Part shown: piece after piece, positions 55,892 to 64,000 of the stretch
Numbering within the stretch: the stretch's first letter is position 1
Layout of the letters: every line of letters begins with the position of its first letter
Source: Clostridium brassicae
GTDB lineage: Bacteria > Bacillota > Clostridia > Clostridiales > Clostridiaceae
NCBI RefSeq assembly: GCF_026738875.1
Contig: NZ_JAPQFJ010000004.1
Location: forward strand, 170,208 to 234,207
Direction: 5' to 3'
DNA length: 64,000 nt
Made by a program: the position numbers and the translations under genes
Notes under the pieces: model-generated
Seen by the model: only the letters and a program-made list of their open reading frames with translations
The model's database searches: none
What the model was told of the DNA's origin: nothing

Positions 55892-56151
55892 ATTAACATT
55901 TGTTTATAATATATGTCTAACTTTATGTGGATAAACTATAAATTCAGTATTCTACTTTTTTATTGTGGATAAGTATATATTTTCGTGTACTACTTATCCA
56001 CAATAATTTTTGCTTTAATTTTTGCGTGTTTTAACGGCTGAATACAGTTATCCACATATTCACACGCCCTACTACTATTACTACTATTTTTATAATATAA
56101 TCCTACCTAATTTAAATAAACTGATAATGTGGATAAGGAGGTCCTATTATA
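55892..56151. other. oriC: oriC, dnaA-dnaN part with unwinding element
   Basis: Five perfect DnaA boxes: TGTGGATAA at 55926-55934, 55964-55972 and 56128-56136, TTATCCACA at 55994-56002 and 56048-56056, plus a weaker box ATATTCACA at 56056-56064. The latter two are followed by a GC patch (CACGCCC, 56061-56069), repeated DnaA-trios (TACTACTATTACTACTATT, 56070-56088) and the AT stretch TTTATAATATAAT. This order matches the basal unwinding system of Bacillus. Boxes 55964 and 55994 lie in a perfect 16-bp inverted repeat. Confidence 0.93.
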
Positions 56152-57255
56152 ATGAAATTTATATGTGCTAAAAACAAACTACAAGAAGCTATATCAATAG
56201 CCCAAAAAGCAGTAACTGGAAAATCACCAATGCCTATACTTCAAGGTATATATCTATCAGCTAAAAATGACCAACTAACATTGATTGGTTCTGATATAGA
56301 TTTAAGCATAGAAACTAAAGTTGTTGCAGAAATTCAAGAAGAAGGAAGTATTGTAGTTGACTCGAAATTATTTGGTGAGATTATAAGGAAACTTCCTAAT
56401 AGCTCAGTAGAAATACATACTGTAGACAATAATTCAATAGAGATTATTTGTGAAAAATCTAAATTTACTTTAATACATATGGATGCAGATGAATTTCCTA
56501 ATTTGCCAAATATAAATGAAAATATGATTTTTAGTATTTCCCAAAAAATATTAAAGAATATGATAAAAGGTACGATCTTTGCTATTGCCCAAGATGAAAC
56601 AAGGCCAATACTTACAGGTGTATTATTTGAGGTTACAGATGAAAAACTCAATCTTGTTGCATTAGATGGTTATAGATTAGCTTTAAGAAGTAATAATATA
56701 GATAATGATAATACAATAAATGCTGTAATCCCAGGAAAAACACTAAACGAAGTAGCTAAAATATTGAGTGAAGACGAAGAAAGTGTAAAAATAACTTTTA
56801 CACCTAATCACATTTTATTTAATTTAGGTCAAACTAAGATTATATCAAGACTTTTGGAAGGAGAATTTATTAGATATAATGCCATTCTTCCAGAAGAATT
56901 CAATTCTCAAGTTATTGCTAAAAAAGCAGAACTTTTAAATTGTATTGAAAGAGCTTCTCTTATGGCGAAGGAAGGTAACACTAATTTGATAAAATTCGAC
57001 ATCAAGGAAGAAAATTTAATAATCACATCAAATTCTCAATTGGGAACTGTAGTTGAGGAAATGAATATAATTTTGCAAGGAGAAGAATTGCAAATTGCAT
57101 TTAATTCAAAATACTTAATAGATGTTTTAAAAATAATAGATGATGAAGAAATTATTTTGGAATTTTCTAGTAGTGTAAGCCCTTGCATTATAAAAAATAA
57201 AGAAAATAGTAAATATATATATTTGGTTCTTCCTGTTAGATTACTAAATGTTTAA
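56152..57255 (+). CDS. dnaN: DNA polymerase III beta subunit (sliding clamp)
   Basis: The 367-residue protein has the three-domain clamp fold: MKFICAKNKLQEAISIAQKAV, the KMPILQGIYL-like GKSPMPILQGIYLSAKND, the VALDGYRLALRS of domain II, and the C-terminal YIYLVLPVRLLNV. It tethers polymerase to DNA. The ATG follows AAGGAGG, which overlaps a DnaA box (56128-56136), so DnaA could affect dnaN expression. Confidence 0.98.
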   Translation: MKFICAKNKLQEAISIAQKAVTGKSPMPILQGIYLSAKNDQLTLIGSDIDLSIETKVVAEIQEEGSIVVDSKLFGEIIRKLPNSSVEIHTVDNNSIEIICEKSKFTLIHMDADEFPNLPNINENMIFSISQKILKNMIKGTIFAIAQDETRPILTGVLFEVTDEKLNLVALDGYRLALRSNNIDNDNTINAVIPGKTLNEVAKILSEDEESVKITFTPNHILFNLGQTKIISRLLEGEFIRYNAILPEEFNSQVIAKKAELLNCIERASLMAKEGNTNLIKFDIKEENLIITSNSQLGTVVEEMNIILQGEELQIAFNSKYLIDVLKIIDDEEIILEFSSSVSPCIIKNKENSKYIYLVLPVRLLNV

Positions 57256-57276
57256 TTATGTTTTGGAGGATAAATA

Positions 57277-57483
57277 ATGAAAGATGTGAAGATAAATACG
57301 GAAATAATAAAGTTAGATGCTTTTTTAAAATGGGCAGGAGCTGTAAGTGTTGGTTCTGATGCTAAAATGTATATTCTTAATGGTGCTGTGAAAGTAAATG
57401 GCTCTATTGAGGAAAAAAGAGGAAGAAAACTTAAAAAAGGTGATATTGTAGAATTAGATGGTGAGTCTTATAAAATTATTTAG
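57277..57483 (+). CDS. rlbA: S4-domain protein RlbA / YaaA
   Basis: The 68-residue protein is a single S4 RNA-binding domain: ITEIIKLDAFLKWAGAVSVGSDAKMYILNGAVKVNG with KRGRKLKKGDIVELDG. It is conserved between dnaN and recF throughout Firmicutes and is implicated in ribosome maturation. The ATG follows TGGAGGATAAATA. Confidence 0.95.
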   Translation: MKDVKINTEIIKLDAFLKWAGAVSVGSDAKMYILNGAVKVNGSIEEKRGRKLKKGDIVELDGESYKII

Positions 57484-57538
57484 AAATAAAAAGCATTAGG
57501 GAGTAATATTATGTTATAATAAAAAATAGGTGTTTTTT

Positions 57539-58624
57539 ATGTATATTAAGAATTTATATTTAAAAGATTTTAGAAACTATCAGCTATTATCTCTTTCTTT
57601 GAATGAGGGAATAAATATATTTATTGGGGATAATGCTCAAGGGAAAACTAATATTTTAGAAAGTATATATTATTGCAGTTTAGGAAAATCTCATAGAACA
57701 AATAAGGACAAAGAACTTATAAGATGGGATGCAAAAGAATCTTATATAAGCACTTATGTTTGTAAAAATAGGTTAGATAAAAAAATAGATATAAAAATCT
57801 TTAAAGAAGGGAAAAAAGGAATTAGAATTAATTCAATCAAATTAAACACTATATCAGATTTGATTGGAATTTTTAATGTTGTTATTTTTTCGCCAGAAGA
57901 TTTGAAGATTGTTAAGGAATCTCCAATATTTAGAAGGAGGTTCTTGGATATTGAATTATGTAAGTTGAATAAAAAATATTATCATAACCTAGTTCAATAC
58001 AATAAAGTTTTAAATGACAGAAATGCTGTTTTAAGAAAATGGAATGGCAATAATACAGATATAATTGAAATTTATGATAAACAAATGAGTAAGTTTGGAA
58101 ATTTTATTATTAGAGAAAGATTAAAGTATATACAAAAACTCAATGAAAAGGGAAAAATTATTCATAGAGATATAACATCTAATAGTGAAAATATACAATT
58201 TAATTACATTACATCAATAAAAAATCATAATAACATTGAAGAGGAATTATTCAATCTTTTAGCACAAAGTCGAGAAAAAGACATGGAAAAGAGAGTCACA
58301 TCTATAGGTCCTCATAGAGATGATTTTTCAATAAATATAAACGATATAGATGCTAGAAAGTTCGGTTCTCAAGGGCAACAGAGAACCTCAGTTTTATCTA
58401 TAAAGTTTGCATCACTAGAGATAATAAGAGATGAAATTGGTGAGTATCCTGTTCTTTTACTGGATGATGTTCTTTCAGAGTTGGATTTGAACAGACAAAA
58501 ATATATATTAAATTCTATAAATAAAGTGCAAACTATAATAACATGTACTGGAATAATGGATATAAAGGATTATTTAGATGAACATGTTAAAATATTCAAT
58601 GTTAAAGATGGAACAGTTAGCTAG
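57539..58624 (+). CDS. recF: DNA replication and repair protein RecF
   Basis: From the ATG at 57539 (MYIKNLYLKDFRNYQ), with AGGTG 6 nt upstream; a GTG three codons earlier overlaps that site. The 361-residue SMC-like ATPase has Walker A GDNAQGKTN, the signature FGSQGQQRTSVLSIKF and Walker B PVLLLDDVLSELD. It loads RecA on gapped DNA. It sits in the dnaA-dnaN-rlbA-recF order. Confidence 0.97.
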   Translation: MYIKNLYLKDFRNYQLLSLSLNEGINIFIGDNAQGKTNILESIYYCSLGKSHRTNKDKELIRWDAKESYISTYVCKNRLDKKIDIKIFKEGKKGIRINSIKLNTISDLIGIFNVVIFSPEDLKIVKESPIFRRRFLDIELCKLNKKYYHNLVQYNKVLNDRNAVLRKWNGNNTDIIEIYDKQMSKFGNFIIRERLKYIQKLNEKGKIIHRDITSNSENIQFNYITSIKNHNNIEEELFNLLAQSREKDMEKRVTSIGPHRDDFSININDIDARKFGSQGQQRTSVLSIKFASLEIIRDEIGEYPVLLLDDVLSELDLNRQKYILNSINKVQTIITCTGIMDIKDYLDEHVKIFNVKDGTVS

Positions 58625-58649
58625 AAGTTAGTTTTAAGGAGGATAATTT

Positions 58650-58919
58650 ATGTTTTTGCACTTGGGAGAAAATGTAGTAGTTCCATTAAAAGACATAATA
58701 GGTATATTTGATTTAGAAACAACGATGTATAGTACAGATACGATTCAATTTTTAAGAATGGCTGAAGAAGATGGATTTGTAGAGAGGATTACTAAAGATA
58801 ATCCTAAGTCCTTTGTTGTTGCAGAGGTAGATAAAAAAAGTAAGATATATTTATCACCCATATCTTCTACTACATTAACAAAAAGAACCGAAAGCATGTT
58901 CTATGATTCTCGTGAGTAA
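58650..58919 (+). CDS. remB: Extracellular matrix regulator RemB-like protein (DUF370)
   Basis: The 89-residue protein begins MFLHLGENVVVPLKDIIGIFDLET, the RemB/YaaB pattern, and continues with SKIYLSPISSTTLTKR. In Bacillus, RemB sits between recF and gyrB and influences matrix gene expression; its role in clostridia is not established. The ATG follows AAGGAGGATAATTT. Confidence 0.93.
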   Translation: MFLHLGENVVVPLKDIIGIFDLETTMYSTDTIQFLRMAEEDGFVERITKDNPKSFVVAEVDKKSKIYLSPISSTTLTKRTESMFYDSRE

Positions 58920-58934
58920 GTTAGGAGGATATAA

Positions 58935-60851
<1,917 letters not shown>

Positions 60852-60873
60852 GGCTAGTAAAGAGGTGTTTTAG

Positions 60874-63396
60874 ATGAACAACATGGGTAATGTTTTACCT
60901 GTAGATATAAGCAGTGAAATGAAAAAAAGCTATATAGATTATGCCATGAGTGTTATTGTAGGGCGTGCATTACCTGATGTAAGGGATGGTTTAAAGCCTG
61001 TACACAGAAGAATTTTATATTCTATGCATGAACTTGGATTAACACCTGAAAAAGGGTACAGAAAATGTGCTAGAATTGTAGGGGATGTTTTAGGTAAATA
61101 TCATCCTCATGGAGATACTGCTGTATATGATGCTTTAGTTAGAATGGCTCAGGATTTTTCTATAAGATACCCTCTTGTAGATGGCCATGGTAACTTTGGA
61201 TCTATAGATGGCGATAGTGCAGCTGCAATGAGGTATACAGAAGCTAAAATGCAAAAGATCACTTTGCAGCTTTTAAGAGATATTAACAAAGACACTGTAG
61301 ATTTTATACCTAACTTTGATGGTGAGGAAGAAGAACCATCAGTTATTCCTTCAAGGTTTCCAAATTTACTTGTAAATGGATCATCTGGAATAGCTGTAGG
61401 TATGGCTACAAATATTCCTCCTCATAACTTAACAGAGGTCATAAATGGAATAGATATGCTTATTGATGATCCAGATGTATCAATAATGCAGCTGATGACA
61501 GAAATTAAGGGACCAGATTTCCCTACCTATGGAAATATAATGGGTAGTTATGGAATAAGAAAAGCTTATGAAACTGGTCGTGGAAAAGTTGTACTTAGAG
61601 CAAAGTCTGAAATTGAAGAAATAAAAGGTAAGCATAGAATAATAATTACTGAAATACCTTATCAGGTAAATAAGGCTAAGTTAATTGAAAATATAGCTGA
61701 TTTAGTAAAAGATAAAAAGATAAACGGAATCTCAGATCTTCGTGATGAGTCTGATAGAGAAGGTATGAGGATTGTAATAGAATTAAAAAGGGATGCAAAT
61801 CCAAATGTTATATTGAATCAATTATATAAACATACTAAGCTTCAAGACACTTTTGGAATAATAATGCTTGCTCTTGTAAATGGTGAGCCTAAAGTTTTAA
61901 ATTTAAAACAAATATTAGTCTACTATATAGATTTCCAAAAGGATGTTATAAGAAGAAGAACTAAGTTTGATTTAGATAAAGCTGAAGCTAGAGCTCACAT
62001 ATTAGAAGGATTAAAAATAGCTTTAGACCATATAGATCAGGTTATCGCTCTTATAAGATCTTCTAAAACTACAAGTGAAGCAAAAGAAGGCTTAATGAGT
62101 AAGTTTGCACTCTCTGATAAACAAGCAACAGCTATACTAGACATGAAACTTCAAAGATTAACAGGTCTTGAAAGAGAGAAAATAGAGGATGAGTATCAAA
62201 AATTAATGGAACTTATAAAATCTCTTAGAGAAATTTTAGCTAGCGAAGAATTAGTTTTAAACATAATAAAAGATGAGTTAAACGAGATAAAAGCTAAATA
62301 TGGAGATGAAAGAAGAACACAAATAATTAAAGATGAAACTAATGATATAGATATAGAAGATCTTATTGAGGAGAAAGATGTTGTAATAACTCTTACTCAT
62401 GATGGCTATATAAAAAGATTGCCAGTAGAAACCTATAGCGCTCAAAGAAGAGGGGGTAGAGGAATACAGGCAATGTCTACAAAAGAAGATGATTTTGTTG
62501 AACATATATTTACTACTTCAACTCATAATAATTTATTGTTCTTTACTAATACAGGAAGAGTTTATCAGTTAAAGGGTTATCAAATCCCAGAAGCTGGAAG
62601 AACTGCAAAAGGAACTAATTTAATTAACTTAATACCGTTAGATACTAGTGAAAAAATACAGGCGGTTTTATATCTAAATGATTTTAAAGAAGATAATTAT
62701 TTAGTAATGGGTACTAAGAAAGGTATTATTAAGAAAACGTCTCTTGATAAGTATTCATCTATAAGAAAGAATGGTTTAAACGCTATAAACTTAAAAGATG
62801 ATGATGAGCTTATAAGTGTAAGGCCTACAAATGGAGATAGTGAGATAATATACGTAACTAGAAACGGGTATGCTATAAGATTTAGTGAAAAAGATGTAAG
62901 ACCATTAGGAAGAACTGCTTCAGGTGTTAAAGCTATTACTCTTAGGAAAGATGATGAAGTTGTAAGTATGGAGGTAGCAAAGCCAGGAGAAGAATTATTA
63001 GTTGTAAGTGAAAATGGATTTGGTAAAAGAACACCTATAAATGAGTATTCACTTCAAAAAAGAGGTGGAAAAGGAGTAATAACTTATAAAATTTCTGATA
63101 AAACAGGAAATGTTATAGGTGCAAGATTAGTTGATGACAATGATGAGCTTATGCTTATTAATACTAATGGAATAGCAATCAGAATAAATGTATCTGATAT
63201 ATCAACAACAAGTAGAAATGCAATGGGTGTTACTTTAATGAAAACTACAGAAGATGAAAAAGTAGTTACAATGGCTAAAGTAAATATTACTGATACTAAA
63301 GAAGATGAAGAAGAAACAGACAATAATCGAGAAATAGTAGATTCTAATGAAGAGACAAAAGATAATTTAGATGAAAATTCAAAGAATGAAGAATAA
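60874..63396 (+). CDS. gyrA: DNA gyrase subunit A
   Basis: The 840-residue breakage-reunion subunit. The catalytic Tyr121 is in [10 protein letters not shown]; the quinolone-resistance region reads [17 protein letters not shown] with Thr82, common in wild-type clostridia. The C-terminal beta-pinwheel has the GyrA box-like QRRGGRGIQ and repeated blades; an acidic, disordered tail follows ([22 protein letters not shown]). It ends in a terminator before the rRNA operon. Confidence 0.98.
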   Translation: MNNMGNVLPVDISSEMKKSYIDYAMSVIVGRALPDVRDGLKPVHRRILYSMHELGLTPEKGYRKCARIVGDVLGKYHPHGDTAVYDALVRMAQDFSIRYPLVDGHGNFGSIDGDSAAAMRYTEAKMQKITLQLLRDINKDTVDFIPNFDGEEEEPSVIPSRFPNLLVNGSSGIAVGMATNIPPHNLTEVINGIDMLIDDPDVSIMQLMTEIKGPDFPTYGNIMGSYGIRKAYETGRGKVVLRAKSEIEEIKGKHRIIITEIPYQVNKAKLIENIADLVKDKKINGISDLRDESDREGMRIVIELKRDANPNVILNQLYKHTKLQDTFGIIMLALVNGEPKVLNLKQILVYYIDFQKDVIRRRTKFDLDKAEARAHILEGLKIALDHIDQVIALIRSSKTTSEAKEGLMSKFALSDKQATAILDMKLQRLTGLEREKIEDEYQKLMELIKSLREILASEELVLNIIKDELNEIKAKYGDERRTQIIKDETNDIDIEDLIEEKDVVITLTHDGYIKRLPVETYSAQRRGGRGIQAMSTKEDDFVEHIFTTSTHNNLLFFTNTGRVYQLKGYQIPEAGRTAKGTNLINLIPLDTSEKIQAVLYLNDFKEDNYLVMGTKKGIIKKTSLDKYSSIRKNGLNAINLKDDDELISVRPTNGDSEIIYVTRNGYAIRFSEKDVRPLGRTASGVKAITLRKDDEVVSMEVAKPGEELLVVSENGFGKRTPINEYSLQKRGGKGVITYKISDKTGNVIGARLVDDNDELMLINTNGIAIRINVSDISTTSRNAMGVTLMKTTEDEKVVTMAKVNITDTKEDEEETDNNREIVDSNEETKDNLDENSKNEE

Positions 63397-63401
63397 AAAT
63401 A

Positions 63402-63440
63402 GAGGGTTGTACTTGATAAGTACAGCCTTTATTTTTTTAG
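63402..63440 (+). terminator. Terminator of gyrA
   Basis: GGTTGTACTT-GAT-AAGTACAGCC is a 10-bp stem followed by TTTATTTTTTT, 8 nt after the gyrA stop codon. Confidence 0.9.
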
Positions 63441-63474
63441 GATTAAAAAAAATAAAAAAAGTTTAAAAAACTAG

Positions 63475-63503
63475 TTGACAAAAAGCTAAGTTCAGTATAA
63501 AAT
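63475..63503 (+). promoter_or_regulatory. rRNA operon promoter
   Basis: TTGACA (63475-63480), 17-bp spacer, TAAAAT (63498-63503). The upstream region is A/T-tract rich (63440-63470), an UP-element-like composition. The leader contains GTCG-TTGAGAGG-CGAC hairpin sequence and an anti-termination-like GGTCTTTGAAAATT. Confidence 0.8.
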
Positions 63504-63610
63504 AAATCTTGTCGTTGAGAGGCGACGAGGTAAAAACAAGGAAATGGTCTTTGAAAATTAAACAGAAGTTGATATAAAGTCAGTCAATTGAATTGAGTAA
63601 AGATTAAACT

Positions 63611-64000
<390 letters not shown>

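Overview
The window is about 70% AT and comes from a low-GC Gram-positive endospore former, most likely Clostridium sensu stricto. The evidence is the origin-proximal gene order, spore-former markers (a LonC-type protease, the YyaC spore-protease homologue, the soj/spo0J pair), a FabK/FabT-type fatty acid locus, and a clostridial 16S rRNA 5' end. I do not name a species. The chromosomal origin lies at about 54.0-56.15 kb. Most genes to its left are on the minus strand and all genes to its right are on the plus strand, so transcription mostly follows replication outward.

1-2.3 kb: start of a type II fatty-acid operon (fabT-fabH-acpP-fabK, minus strand, running off the left edge), with a promoter carrying a FabT-like operator. 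2.5-4.6 kb: a DnaD-like protein and a DnaC/DnaI-like helicase loader. 4.7-5.4 kb: eight tRNA genes in two nearly identical 342-bp units (Glu-Val-Asp-Thr twice). 5.5-31.2 kb is metabolic: a pyruvate/phosphate dikinase regulatory protein, flavoproteins, acyl-ACP thioesterase, purA, proC and proBA, birA, a divergent short-chain fatty acid transporter / 3-hydroxyacyl-CoA dehydrogenase pair with two Rex-like sites, an EFR1-type flavodoxin-ferredoxin, hom-thrC, an unassigned structured RNA candidate, and modABC. 31.5-32.5 kb: tRNA-Thr(CGU) and a small heat-shock gene whose promoter contains a canonical CtsR operator.

32.6-53.97 kb is the conserved left flank of the origin: dnaB, lonC, rplI, gdpP, yybS-like, MazG-like, rpsR-ssb-rpsF with an S6:S18-type leader, yyaC, parB-parA, noc, rsmG, mnmG, mnmE, jag, yidC, yidD, rnpA and rpmH (the last too short for most ORF callers). 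Three perfect parS sites lie around parAB/noc. oriC is bipartite, with DnaA boxes upstream of dnaA and a second cluster between dnaA and dnaN that shows a Bacillus-like unwinding element (DnaA boxes, GC patch, DnaA-trios, AT-rich stretch). To the right run dnaA-dnaN-rlbA-recF-remB-gyrB-gyrA and the start of an rRNA operon.

The least expected signals are at RNA level. In three unrelated genes (proB, a DUF5673-like membrane protein, a 3-hydroxyacyl-CoA dehydrogenase) the only good Shine-Dalgarno lies 26-42 nt upstream of the start codon and a local hairpin fills the gap, bringing the effective spacing to about 9-13 nt. In yyaC the Shine-Dalgarno is itself buried in a perfect 14-bp hairpin. A terminated structured RNA lies at about 28.3-28.6 kb, and a ~195-bp imperfect long hairpin lies upstream of mnmE. 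I saw no insertion sequences, prophage, CRISPR array or classical riboswitch.
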